The notes under the pieces were generated by a model that worked only from the letters and a program-made list of their open reading frames with translations, did no database searches and was not told where the DNA came from. A stretch of DNA of 64,000 bases from Pseudonocardiales bacterium. Its GTDB lineage: Bacteria; Actinomycetota; Actinomycetes; Mycobacteriales; Pseudonocardiaceae. The first letter of the stretch is position 1, and each line of letters opens with the position of its first letter. Shown one piece after another: positions 37,044 to 46,155 of the stretch. The stretch is from assembly GCA_019247305.1 (NCBI GenBank), contig JAFAPC010000134.1:1-64000 (forward strand), read 5' to 3'. The position numbers were made by a program, and so were the translations under genes.

Positions 37044-39539
37044 CTACCCAGGAGACGCCACTGCGACTGGCCGAAGCCGGCGCGCCGACGTGAGGTCCGA
37101 CACCTTCGCCGCCGCGCCGAGGACCGCTTGAGACTTTTCGCTGATCTGGGATAAATCGGCAGCGAACCGGGCGGCCCCGCCGTCGAAGACACCCGGCCAA
37201 ATGGTTCGTTGGTTGGGCCGACAGAGGTTCTCGTAGTCTCTTTCGGTGTCGTTTCTGCGGATCGCGGTGTCCAAGAACTGATCCGCAGCTGCCGCCAGGA
37301 CACTCGCCATGACTCGTGCTTCGATCCGCAGCGCGTTTTCGAGGTCTGAGATACTCTGCTCGACAACAGCCGTCAGCTCGTCGTAGAGACCCTCGGCGCC
37401 CCGTTTCGTCTGCGCTACTTCGCCGGCACCAGAGGACGGCGTGGTGGCTGCGGGGCGGCTTGAACGATCCCACCACGATCCTGATGACGCCTCACTGGCC
37501 TCCTCCGCAAGACTCGCCACAGGTAATCCGAAAACGGCCATCCCAGCAGCGTCAGCCACAAACCGAGTTCCGGTTCCCACGGCCCCGCTGGCTCGATTGC
37601 TGCCCAACTGCCCGGTTAGCGAATTCCCCCAGCTAATCTTGCGGATAATCGGACGTGTAACCCGCAGCACAATACTTCCGTAGTCGATTCTCAGCTGACA
37701 CAGCTGGGTCACCGCAGCGCGGAGAAACCTTGCCTTGCGGATGCGAGCCAGCTCGTTCAGGGACTCGAGCGCGGTGGGTGAATCGGGCACCAGTTCTTCG
37801 GTCAACCGGCGGCGTAGCACATCAGCCACCTCGCACCACAGTCGCCGGACCGCGTCTTCGAGCGAGATATCGATCGCTCCGAAAATCTCGGCAATCTTCG
37901 CCTTCGCCCGGTAGTATTCTTCCTGTTTCGCTTCGAGATCGCCGGACGCGAAGGGACCGCGTAACTCCTTGAGCCACTGTTCCCGGCTGCCGCGACCAAG
38001 CCCGTTTCCTACCCAGTCACAAGCCGCGGCCACCGCCGCCGCGACGCCCTCGTCCAGCGCAGCGTCAGCCTCTCCTTTGACAACGGCCGAGTCGTAGCGG
38101 TCCTTAAGTTCGGCGAGGTCTCCAGCGATATCGTCACGCAGCTTTTTCGCTCGGTCACGGAAAGCGTCCTCCTCGTCGGGCAATTTGTCCTGTAATCCCG
38201 CTGTTTCCGTGAGTACACTGCCAGCGAAGCGCGCCACCTCCTCGGCGACTTCGTTGGCCACGTCGAGCGCGGCACCGACTGCGGCGCGGTCCATCTCAGC
38301 AAGTCGGGTAGCGAGGTGCTCAAGCGCCGGTTTCATAAGCTTTTGGAGCACGTCATCTCGCTTCGAGACATCCGGAGTCACGACCCGGATACCACGGCGG
38401 CGTGCCTCCCCGCCGACCTGCTCAAGAGTATTCTCGAAAGACCCGGGGTCAACGTGAGCATGATCGCGGTTGATGACGATCAGGTAGAAATCGTCAAGCG
38501 CGACACCGCTGCGCGCCGAGTCCGCCAATTCCAGAGCGTACGAATCCTCGTTGAGATACGTCGCCGTCACAGTACTCGGTCGTTTGATCATCAACAGTAG
38601 GTCGATCTCGTTCTTCAGCCCCTGCATAAATTGCCGGTCGACGTCCAGACCCGACTCGCCCGCTCCCGGAAGATCGATCAGACCGAGATTGATGGCCACC
38701 ACCTCAGGGAACTGCTGAAGTATCTTTGTGCCGCGGACAGCATGGTACGGTCGATGGTTTGGCGGGTCTTTCGCAAAGGGGTACGACACGTACGGACGCA
38801 GCTCGGACAGGCCCACAGTCTTGGTGCGAGGACCGCTCAAGAGAGCCTCGTAGCTGCCGAACGACTCCTGAGCAACCAGGAGTTTCCGCAGATACTTGTC
38901 GGCACCCGCTCCCCCCGCGGAGTCGCTCCCGACTACCGGGTAGCTGTGTCCGACGAAGTCACCCGGCGTTTGGGGGACGCGGCCTAGTTTGGCGAGTTTG
39001 TGTAACGGCTGGAGGTAGGAGTCCCGGAACGATTCCCAGGAGTGCAGCTCCAGTAATGCTGATTGCTGTCCCGTGACGTGGTAGATCCTGCTCGGCGCAG
39101 CGGTGGTAGGGTCGTACTGAGATGAGGGGATGACGGTGTCCGGAAGGCCGGTGATGGTCCGCAGGAGAGTGCTCTTGCCCGCTCTGGTGCTCCCGATCAC
39201 ACCCATGTTGACGGTGTCGCGGCGGACTCGCGCGCAGACTGCGTCGACATGTTGGCGAGCCTTCTCAAGCCGTGCTCTGAGCAGCTCCACCGCGGAGCCG
39301 GCGCCATCCTGCCGGTGCTGCAGGAAGCCCGTGACCGCCTCTCGCACACGGGTGTTGCTGTCGGCCGTCTGCGTCGCATCCCGCGCCGAGCGGTCGGCTG
39401 CCTCCATCGCGGTGACAAGTCCCTCGAACCCCGCCACCAATGCTGCCCACCTGCTGGCGAGTTCATCCACGAAGCCGCGCTGGCTGCGCCGGCCTTCCAG
39501 CGCCTCCGCGATCCGAGTCTGAACATCTGATTCGATCAT
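37044..39539 (-). CDS. Dynamin-like GTPase
   Basis: The 831-residue protein has an N-terminal helical part (residues 1-110), a G domain with P-loop GVIGSTRAGKST (116-124), G2/G3 region ending in LIDLPGAGESG, and G4-like VINRDH. Long helical segments follow, with a coiled-coil region (about 400-560), a hydrophobic stretch near 680-700, and more helices. This is the layout of bacterial dynamins, which bind and reshape membranes on GTP hydrolysis. The G4 Lys is Arg, so nucleotide specificity may differ. GGGAG lies seven bases before the ATG. Such GTPases have been found in phage-protective membrane responses. It is the third gene of the operon. Confidence 0.82.
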   Translation of the reverse strand: MIESDVQTRIAEALEGRRSQRGFVDELASRWAALVAGFEGLVTAMEAADRSARDATQTADSNTRVREAVTGFLQHRQDGAGSAVELLRARLEKARQHVDAVCARVRRDTVNMGVIGSTRAGKSTLLRTITGLPDTVIPSSQYDPTTAAPSRIYHVTGQQSALLELHSWESFRDSYLQPLHKLAKLGRVPQTPGDFVGHSYPVVGSDSAGGAGADKYLRKLLVAQESFGSYEALLSGPRTKTVGLSELRPYVSYPFAKDPPNHRPYHAVRGTKILQQFPEVVAINLGLIDLPGAGESGLDVDRQFMQGLKNEIDLLLMIKRPSTVTATYLNEDSYALELADSARSGVALDDFYLIVINRDHAHVDPGSFENTLEQVGGEARRRGIRVVTPDVSKRDDVLQKLMKPALEHLATRLAEMDRAAVGAALDVANEVAEEVARFAGSVLTETAGLQDKLPDEEDAFRDRAKKLRDDIAGDLAELKDRYDSAVVKGEADAALDEGVAAAVAAACDWVGNGLGRGSREQWLKELRGPFASGDLEAKQEEYYRAKAKIAEIFGAIDISLEDAVRRLWCEVADVLRRRLTEELVPDSPTALESLNELARIRKARFLRAAVTQLCQLRIDYGSIVLRVTRPIIRKISWGNSLTGQLGSNRASGAVGTGTRFVADAAGMAVFGLPVASLAEEASEASSGSWWDRSSRPAATTPSSGAGEVAQTKRGAEGLYDELTAVVEQSISDLENALRIEARVMASVLAAAADQFLDTAIRRNDTERDYENLCRPNQRTIWPGVFDGGAARFAADLSQISEKSQAVLGAAAKVSDLTSARRLRPVAVASPG

Positions 39540-39569
39540 GGCGCTGCTCCCGGCTCAGGCTGTGGTCCG

Positions 39570-40499
39570 TCACGGCTGACCGACGGCACGGAGCCGCTCC
39601 TCACGCTGATCGCAGAACAATCGATAGAATCGCTTCGCATTGATCATCCGTTTCCGGTCGATAAAGACGACGATCGAGATACCCTCCCGCACCCAGAGCT
39701 CAAGACCATTTTTATTGAATCGGTAATAGTGACGGAGGATGATCGGCAGAAGCAAGACACCGAGCAGCACCACCAGCACCGCGACAACAGGATGGATTGA
39801 CCAACCAGCAATACCAAAGAAGGCGAAGAAAGCGAAGAAGGATCCCACGTAGAGGTAAAGGCCTAGCAGTGAAGGCTGGGCCACCACTGAACTATTGATG
39901 CACTCCAGAGCACCATCCTGGTAGCGGACACGACCGAAGATAGAGACGTCTATAGCTGCTATCCGGTGGGTCGTCAGGGCCGCGAAGCTGTGCGTACCGA
40001 TGCCCCACATGCCCAGCACGCCGAGGTATTGACTGTCGACGATCTGCTCATGGCTGGGGATGAACTGTCCAAAAAGCGTCGCGAGCGCTTGCTGATCATT
40101 TGCCTTGGCCCGGTCAAGCAAGCTGGTCGTTGCGGGATGGGTTGCCGTGGGGCCGTACACCAAGGGCTGGGTGTGCTGGAGGGGGGACGTCGCCGCAGTC
40201 AAGCCGCTCGGATTTACCGGAAGCGGCTGCGTGGGCGGGGTTGGCGGGGACGGCTGAGCGGCCGAGGGTGTGGAGAGCTGGGTGCTGCCAGCTGGTGCTG
40301 GGAGTGGCATCTGCGGGGGGCGGGAGACTTTCGCGACCCGGGACCACTCAAACCCGCTGGTAGCAGCGGTCTGTTGGCCCGGCGCCACGGCGGACGACGT
40401 GGCCGAGGGCCAGCTGAATCCGGCAGCTGCAGGTGCCTGTTGTGGAGCGGGACCGGTCCCGGCCCCGCCGAGCTGGCCTGCGTCGTCGGGCTGCTTCAC
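39570..40499 (-). CDS. Pro-rich membrane protein with PH-like segments
   Basis: This 309-residue protein has a Pro/Thr/Ala-rich N-terminal half of low complexity (residues 1-150). The C-terminal half has THRIAAIDVSIFGRVRYQDG, two membrane helices (near 225-265), and GLELWVREGISIVVFIDRKRMINAKRF, which together resemble a bacterial PH domain split by a membrane hairpin. The start is GTG at 40499 with AAAGGAG seven bases upstream. The protein may tether the TIR or dynamin protein to the membrane. It could be of another bPH/YdbS-like group. I do not recognise a defined family. Confidence 0.6.
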   Translation of the reverse strand: MKQPDDAGQLGGAGTGPAPQQAPAAAGFSWPSATSSAVAPGQQTAATSGFEWSRVAKVSRPPQMPLPAPAGSTQLSTPSAAQPSPPTPPTQPLPVNPSGLTAATSPLQHTQPLVYGPTATHPATTSLLDRAKANDQQALATLFGQFIPSHEQIVDSQYLGVLGMWGIGTHSFAALTTHRIAAIDVSIFGRVRYQDGALECINSSVVAQPSLLGLYLYVGSFFAFFAFFGIAGWSIHPVVAVLVVLLGVLLLPIILRHYYRFNKNGLELWVREGISIVVFIDRKRMINAKRFYRLFCDQREERLRAVGQP

Positions 40500-40527
40500 C
40501 GCTTTTCTCCTTTCACGTGACGCCTTT

Positions 40528-41172
40528 TCACCGGTCGCGAAGGAGCCGGTCCAACCAGCCACCCTTCCGAGCAACCGATCGCCCCAAGTGATCCAGATCG
40601 ACCTCGGGGACTTCGGGCGGCGGTTCGCTCGCGGTCCGCGCGGGAAGCTCGGTCTCAAGCAGGACGTGCAGCCCCGTGACGAGCTGTTCGAGACTCGGTC
40701 GGAGTGGCCTGCGCACGGCATCGAGCCACTGGGTCGCCGACAGGAAATACGCTAGACCGCCGGATGGCGTCACATTTTCGATCCGAAAGGTCACTATCCG
40801 CTTGCCTGTGCTGCTGGCCCGCTCGACCTCGCGGAGAACCTCTCCGGAGGCGTCCGCGTGTCTGGAAAAAATCAGGACGAGCACCCGACTGCTGTCGAGC
40901 CCCGTAACGATGGCGCTCGACCACGTCTGCCCCGGCGTGATGTCCCGCGGAGCTATCCAACACCGCAGGCCGACCGTTTCGAGCGCGACGCAGACCTCAC
41001 GCGCAACCGCCGCGTCTCTACTCGAGTGCGAAATGAAGACGTCCTGACCACCGGCGGCCTGGGTCGTGGCTTCTCGCACGCTGGGAGAAGCGGTTGGCTT
41101 CCACCAGTCCCGCTGGTTGCCGTGAGCGTCCAACTGGTAACCCCTTGCGATGGCACACGCCCTACGTTTCAT
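40528..41172 (-). CDS. TIR-domain protein (likely NADase effector)
   Basis: This 214-residue protein has a TIR domain at about residues 42-170: DVFISHSSRDAAVAREV, CWIAPRDITPGQTW, VLVLIFSRHADASGEVLREVERA with putative catalytic Glu115, and SATQWLDAV. Bacterial TIR domains cleave NAD or make signal molecules during phage infection. No STAND or other sensor domain is fused; the basic C-terminal tail of about 40 residues is probably an interaction part. It is first in the eight-gene operon, so it may be the effector of the whole set. The ATG at 41172 has a weak ACGAAGA upstream; a later start is possible. Confidence 0.85.
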   Translation of the reverse strand: MKRRACAIARGYQLDAHGNQRDWWKPTASPSVREATTQAAGGQDVFISHSSRDAAVAREVCVALETVGLRCWIAPRDITPGQTWSSAIVTGLDSSRVLVLIFSRHADASGEVLREVERASSTGKRIVTFRIENVTPSGGLAYFLSATQWLDAVRRPLRPSLEQLVTGLHVLLETELPARTASEPPPEVPEVDLDHLGRSVARKGGWLDRLLRDR

Positions 41173-41217
41173 TCTTCGTAGTGAATCTTCTACCCTTCCC
41201 GGTCTGGCGTCAAGGTA

Positions 41218-41230
41218 ATAAGTGACTTAT
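41218..41230. promoter_or_regulatory. Palindrome in the divergent promoter region
   Basis: ATAAGTGACTTAT is a perfect 13-base palindrome around a central G, in AT-rich sequence between the TIR gene and the EACC1-like gene. Outside it, GTAA and TTAC add further symmetry. It may be an operator for both transcripts. No regulator gene is adjacent. Confidence 0.45.
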
Positions 41231-41322
41231 CGTTACAAATCATGCCCAAAGAAACGCAAGAAGCCACACATCAGAGTGATGACTCAGTGAGGCATTCTGC
41301 TCACTTTCGGTAAGGAGAATCG

Positions 41323-41703
41323 ATGGCACTGCGGATTCTCATCGAGGGCACGGACGCCAAAGAGGTGGCCGAGGAGCTGGTTCGCGCTGAGGGTCTGCAC
41401 GGCAGCGCCAAGCTCGCCGAGCGTGGCGAGCGAGACAAGGACTGGCCCACCACCATCCAGTGGATCGTCGAGATCACCCAAGCGGTCGGCGGGACCGCCG
41501 GAATTGTGGACAGCGTGCTCCGCTGGCGGGACAGGATCCGTGAGCGGCCCACGCCGCCTCAGCAGGTCCTGCTCTACGTGGGTGACTACGGGAGGTCGCT
41601 GAACGGGCTGACCAGGGGCGAGGTCACCGATCTGCTCAGGAGCGACCCCACGCTGGACCAACCGCTACCGCCGGACGGCCCGGACACGCCGCCGCTGAGC
41701 TGA
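41323..41703 (+). CDS. EACC1-like effector-associated small protein
   Basis: This 126-residue protein has a beta-strand start (ALRILIEGTDAKEVAEEL), a middle with GGTAGIVDSVLRWRDRIRERP, and VLLYVGDYGRSLNGLTRGEVTDLL. This fits the EACC1 family, small components encoded next to CHAT or other effectors in actinobacterial conflict systems. AAGGAGA lies about four bases before the ATG. The CHAT gene starts 10 bases after its stop, so the two are one transcription unit. It has no catalytic motif and is probably an adaptor or regulator. The C-terminal 20 residues are Pro/Asp-rich. Confidence 0.65.
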   Translation: MALRILIEGTDAKEVAEELVRAEGLHGSAKLAERGERDKDWPTTIQWIVEITQAVGGTAGIVDSVLRWRDRIRERPTPPQQVLLYVGDYGRSLNGLTRGEVTDLLRSDPTLDQPLPPDGPDTPPLS

Positions 41704-41713
41704 GCCGACGCCG

Positions 41714-44700
41714 ATGGACAAGGACTACCTGGTCAGCGTCCGGCTCAGCCGTCCTGGCGGACCGGGCACTAGGGCCGAGCTGCGATACGACTTTGGTCCC
41801 GACGTACCCGGCTCAAAGCGTAAGCCGCCGCCTGCGCCGCTGGATGCGGCGGAGCTGCAGCGGCTGCTCACCGAGTCGGACACGCACTACTACGTCGAGG
41901 CGCCCGGCACGTCCCCCGAGCAGCGGCGCGCCCAGCTGAAGAACATGGGGAGCGAGCTGTTCCAGCTGCTCGATACCCCAGAGGGCCTGCTCACCGGCTT
42001 CCTCGCCGACTACGGTGGGAACTGGCCTGTGATCGTTCTCGGCATCGGAGCCGACACGGGGCTAGGCCATCTACCGTGGGAGCTGCTGCGCGACGCCAAC
42101 GGCTACCTGATCGAGCGGCCCAACCCGGTGGTCCCCATCAGAGTCCTCCCTGGCCGCGCAATCCCCGACCAGCCGAAGGCCCGCCCGCTGCGGGTGATGT
42201 TCATGGCCGGAGCCCCGGAGCATGGCGGCCGCCCCCTCGACTACGACGCCGAGCGGACGGCGATCAACAATGCCGCCGAGGAGAACACCCTCCTCGTTAA
42301 AATGGGATACGAGCCGTCTGGCCGTCTGGACGCCCTGCAGCGGACGCTGGCACGGTTCGACGGCAACGACGCCTACGACGTGTTGCACCTGACCGGGCAC
42401 TGTACAGACACCCCAGCGGGCGTACGGGTCGTCACCGTCGGGTGCGACGACGGCCCGCACCTGGCCGACGCCGGCGAGCTGCACCGAGCCCTCACGGACT
42501 GCCGGCCCCGGATGGTGTTCCTGTCCGGCTGCCGCTCGGCTGCCTCTGCCGACTTGGGCGTGGCGGTGTCCCTTGCCGAGGAGCTGGCCACGAACTTGGC
42601 CCAGACCACCGTCGTCGGCTGGGGCCGGCCGATCGACGACGCGGCCGCCACGAACGCCACCAAGGACTTCTACCGCGAGCTCATGGCCGGGCGGTCGCCG
42701 GCCCGCGCGCTCGCCGCAGCCTACCAGCGGCTGATCAAGGACGACGAGCCGAACTGGCACTGCCTGCGGATGTTCCGCCACGGCGGGCCGCCGCCTTCGT
42801 TGGTGACTTCGGTCAGGAACATGACTGGCGGCGAGGTGTTCTCCGCTCGGGGAGGGCCGGGACGCCCGTTCGGTTTGGACAAGGTGGACGACAACGACTT
42901 CCTCGACCGTAACCCCGAGTTGACGCTGCTGCTGAAGCATTGCGACCCGTCACAGTACTCAGACCGGCTCGGAGTGGTTGTGCACGGCGTCGGCAAGATC
43001 GGAAAGACCAGCTTGGTCTCCTGGACGCTCGACCTGGTGCTCGACCGCATGCGGGACAACGTCACGTGGGTGCCGATGGTGGGCGGCTTGGATGACGAGC
43101 TGTTGTGGAACGCCATGCAGTCACAGGACGACCTCGCCCACCATCTGGACAGCACCGACCGTCCGGAAGACCTGCGGCCGACGCTACGACGCTGTCTTCA
43201 GCAGATAGCTCGGCCCGTGGTGTTCGTGCTCGACAATCTCGACTCGACCCTGCGGTCGGACGAGTCGGAACCCCGGCTCATGTCCGAGGCCGCGCAAACC
43301 CTCGCCGCCCTCATCAAGGCAGTCAAGCAGAGCGGCAAGAACCACCGGTTAGTGATCACGAGCCGATACGTTCCGGCGGTGACCGGCATCGACCAGCTGG
43401 CCCACGTGGAGTTGCGGGCGCTCAGCGCGCAGTACCTCCGGCTCAAGATCAACCGGATGCAATGGGCCGGGCCCATCGACCCGATGAGGGTGGAACTAGT
43501 CCTGGAGATGTCCCAGGGCAACACCGGCCTGCTGGAAACCCTGTCCGCGACGACCCGGGACAACCCCGACCTGCCCATAGACCTACTACGCGAGAAGCTG
43601 CACACCGAACGCAAGGACTTCGTCACCGAACACCTGATGGTGCCGGCCCTGCTCGACCGCCAGACGGAGGAGGACAGGGAGCTGCTGCGCGCGCTGACGC
43701 CGCTTCGACTCCCGGTCGGACCGGCCGTCCTCGCCCGGTTGGCCAACCCCGCGCTGCGCACCGCGTCGATGATCAGCTCCATCGACAGCGGCGCTGCTGG
43801 GAAGCGTGCCATGCGGCTGGCTAAGTGGACCTTGCTGGAGCGCACGGACACCCCGGACGGGAGGATGCTGTTCCGGGTTCCCGACATACTCGAGCCGCGG
43901 TTGGGGGGAGCCGATCCCGTCGCTGAGTCCCAGTGCTGCGCCGAGGCGCTGGCCGCCGAACTCGGGCAATTCGATGACATCCTCGACCCACGCAAGCCCG
44001 ATGTCCAGGCGCTCACCGAGCTGTTCCGGCTGGCCACCGCGGGCCGCGCCGAAGACCTCATCGTCCGGTCCGCGCGCGCTCTCGCGCGAACAGCAGCGCT
44101 CCAGTACCGCTTCCGCGACGCGGTGGAGCTCTGCCAGCGGGCCATCGAGGTGGTGGCGCACCCATTGCTGTTCGCCGAGCTCGGCAACGCGCATGCCGAG
44201 CTCGGCAATTCGGCCGTCGCGCGGTCGTACCTGGCCGCGGCGCGCAACGGCCTGGACAGGCTCATGGCGAAGGACCAGGCGCGGGTGCTGGCGCTGGTCG
44301 CGTTCTGGGCGTCGTTCGACGAACCGGCCGCAGCACTCGGAGACTTCGAGCAGGCACTGAGGCTCGCCCGGGCCGCCGCGGACACGCTCACCGAGACCGA
44401 CTGCTCCCGCCTTGTCGCGACGATGCATGCCCGGAACAATAATCGTCAACAGGCTGAGGAGTTCTTCGCCAAGGCACGCGAGCTGGCCCAGCAGCTACCC
44501 GACGGCGAGATGCTTGTCGCGCTGATCACGATGGACCGGGTGATGGACGTTGACCTGCGCGCGGGCTCCAACGAGTCAGCGCGCGAGGAGCTCTCCCGCC
44601 TGCTGAGGTTCTACGAAGAGACGGGTCTGGAGCTGTACCAGGCGGCAGTGCACATCCGGCTGGCTACGACCTTACGGCTGATGCAGTCGTGGGTGCCCGC

Positions 44701-46132
44701 GATGAAGTCGGCCGAGCGGGCCCGCACACTGAGCAGCAGGCTGGGCTGGGCCCGTGGCGAGTGCGAGGCAGTTGCGGAGATCAGTCAGATTCAGGCGTGG
44801 GAAAGCACTCAGCCCGGGGCTGACCAGGCTGGTCTGGAATCCCGAGCGCTCGCGACCGCGGCACAGGCCCGCAAGCTCGCCGAGGACGTGGGGTGGCCGG
44901 TGCTGCGGCAGCATGCGGTGGGCAACCAGGCTTTCGTGTGCCGAATCCTGGGTCGGCACGCCGAAGCGGCCGGGTGGGAACGCCAGCTCGAGGACACCGG
45001 GCCGGACCGGATCGGCCGGCTGCTGTCCACGGCTGAGCTCTGCCGGCGAGACGCCATGAAGCCCGAAGCGACGGCCGTAGCCCGGGACGCCCGCAACCAG
45101 GAGGCGAGGGCAGCGGCCCGGGAGGCACTCATCCTGCTGCTCCGTTTCCCCAACCCGGACCAGGAGATCCGCGGCCACCGGGTCGTCGCGGACGTGGGCG
45201 ACGAGGTGGGCGCCCCCGCCACCGAGATCGAGTCGAACCTGGTGCGACTGCACGAGCTCTGTGCTGAGCGGCAGCCCGAGCTGCTGCCCCTGGTGGAGCT
45301 GTGGCTGGGCCGAATGCAGCTGCGGGAGGGAGGGCCCGATGCGGCCACTGAGCACCTTCAACGGTCGCTAGCCGGATATGTCGAGCAGGGTGACCAGAGC
45401 TCGACCGGTTACCTGCACGAGGTGATCAGCTCCGTCCCGGGCCGGCCGGTCAAGGCCCGGATCCGCGACCTGGCGACCGCGGCCCAGCTTCGACTCGCGG
45501 GAACAGAATACGTGAACGCCGCCGTCGACCTGCGGGAGCTGGCGGTGCTGCTCCCGCCGGCTCGGCGCCGCACCCTGCTCCGGGCGGCGCTCGTCCTGGC
45601 CGAAGCGGAGGGACAGGACATGCTGTCCGCCACCGTCCTTGATGATCTCGCGGCCGTCGCCGGATCCGACGCCGAGCGCGTCGAGCTGACCCAGCGTGCC
45701 GTCGCCGCCCGCCGCCGCGGTCAGCCGCTGACCCTGCTGGTCGGCGGCGAGCTGGCTAACCTGCTCCACCCCGACCGGGGCGGCTTCCTACTCACCGAGA
45801 TGGCAGCGCGCCGCGCCACGCTGCGCGAGACGGGCATCATCCTGCCGACCGTGCACACCATGGACGACACAAGCCTGTCCGGCGACTCCTACCACGTGTA
45901 CCTGTGGGGCGAGCGGGTGACGCAGGGCGAGTTCACCCCGCAGGGCCAGCGGTGGTCCAGGCCGCGTCGGCGCGAGGCGGCCCAGGCGGTGGTCGAGGCC
46001 GTAGCACAGGTCGTCACCGCCCACCCGGATCGACTCGATCCCCCGGTACCGCAGCCGCGCACGCTGAACGAGTCCGAACGCGCGGTGGTGGCCGAAGCCC
46101 GCGCGGAGCTTGTCGCCCTCGCCCCGGGCTGA
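41714..46132 (+). CDS. CHAT-protease/STAND-NTPase/TPR protein
   Basis: The 1472-residue protein has four parts: (1) a CHAT caspase-like domain (residues about 90-360) with His229 in HLTGHC and Cys273 in LSGCRS; (2) a STAND NTPase with P-loop GVGKIGKTSL (about 425-433), Walker B VVFVLDNLDS (about 500) and a winged-helix-like end (LLERTDTPDGRMLFRVPD); (3) TPR-type helical repeats (about 770-1300); (4) a C-terminal part with RETGIILPTVHTMDDTSL. CHAT proteases are released when the STAND sensor binds a trigger. The design suggests an NLR-like immune protein whose target may be a neighbouring protein. A similar layout is known in bacterial conflict systems. The start ATG at 41714 has no strong ribosome binding site; coupling to the previous gene is likely. 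Confidence 0.87.
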   Translation: MDKDYLVSVRLSRPGGPGTRAELRYDFGPDVPGSKRKPPPAPLDAAELQRLLTESDTHYYVEAPGTSPEQRRAQLKNMGSELFQLLDTPEGLLTGFLADYGGNWPVIVLGIGADTGLGHLPWELLRDANGYLIERPNPVVPIRVLPGRAIPDQPKARPLRVMFMAGAPEHGGRPLDYDAERTAINNAAEENTLLVKMGYEPSGRLDALQRTLARFDGNDAYDVLHLTGHCTDTPAGVRVVTVGCDDGPHLADAGELHRALTDCRPRMVFLSGCRSAASADLGVAVSLAEELATNLAQTTVVGWGRPIDDAAATNATKDFYRELMAGRSPARALAAAYQRLIKDDEPNWHCLRMFRHGGPPPSLVTSVRNMTGGEVFSARGGPGRPFGLDKVDDNDFLDRNPELTLLLKHCDPSQYSDRLGVVVHGVGKIGKTSLVSWTLDLVLDRMRDNVTWVPMVGGLDDELLWNAMQSQDDLAHHLDSTDRPEDLRPTLRRCLQQIARPVVFVLDNLDSTLRSDESEPRLMSEAAQTLAALIKAVKQSGKNHRLVITSRYVPAVTGIDQLAHVELRALSAQYLRLKINRMQWAGPIDPMRVELVLEMSQGNTGLLETLSATTRDNPDLPIDLLREKLHTERKDFVTEHLMVPALLDRQTEEDRELLRALTPLRLPVGPAVLARLANPALRTASMISSIDSGAAGKRAMRLAKWTLLERTDTPDGRMLFRVPDILEPRLGGADPVAESQCCAEALAAELGQFDDILDPRKPDVQALTELFRLATAGRAEDLIVRSARALARTAALQYRFRDAVELCQRAIEVVAHPLLFAELGNAHAELGNSAVARSYLAAARNGLDRLMAKDQARVLALVAFWASFDEPAAALGDFEQALRLARAAADTLTETDCSRLVATMHARNNNRQQAEEFFAKARELAQQLPDGEMLVALITMDRVMDVDLRAGSNESAREELSRLLRFYEETGLELYQAAVHIRLATTLRLMQSWVPAMKSAERARTLSSRLGWARGECEAVAEISQIQAWESTQPGADQAGLESRALATAAQARKLAEDVGWPVLRQHAVGNQAFVCRILGRHAEAAGWERQLEDTGPDRIGRLLSTAELCRRDAMKPEATAVARDARNQEARAAAREALILLLRFPNPDQEIRGHRVVADVGDEVGAPATEIESNLVRLHELCAERQPELLPLVELWLGRMQLREGGPDAATEHLQRSLAGYVEQGDQSSTGYLHEVISSVPGRPVKARIRDLATAAQLRLAGTEYVNAAVDLRELAVLLPPARRRTLLRAALVLAEAEGQDMLSATVLDDLAAVAGSDAERVELTQRAVAARRRGQPLTLLVGGELANLLHPDRGGFLLTEMAARRATLRETGIILPTVHTMDDTSLSGDSYHVYLWGERVTQGEFTPQGQRWSRPRRREAAQAVVEAVAQVVTAHPDRLDPPVPQPRTLNESERAVVAEARAELVALAPG

Positions 46133-46155
46133 GCCGGCACCCGGCCTGCTCAGCC
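46127..46155. terminator. Bidirectional hairpin
   Basis: GGCTGAGC (46127-46134) and GCTCAGCC (46148-46155) form an eight-pair stem overlapping the stop of the CHAT gene and of the convergent disulfide reductase gene. It is well placed to end both transcripts. Confidence 0.55.

Noticed and set aside
36458-37366. 302-codon version of the small membrane protein
   Set aside because: The first 112 codons lie inside the dynamin gene on the same strand in another frame; the ATG at 37030 is the sensible start.
19412-41200. Attachment-site repeat of the tRNA-Arg 3' end
   Set aside because: I looked for a second copy of the T-arm/acceptor sequence after the Wadjet operon and up to the TIR operon and found none.
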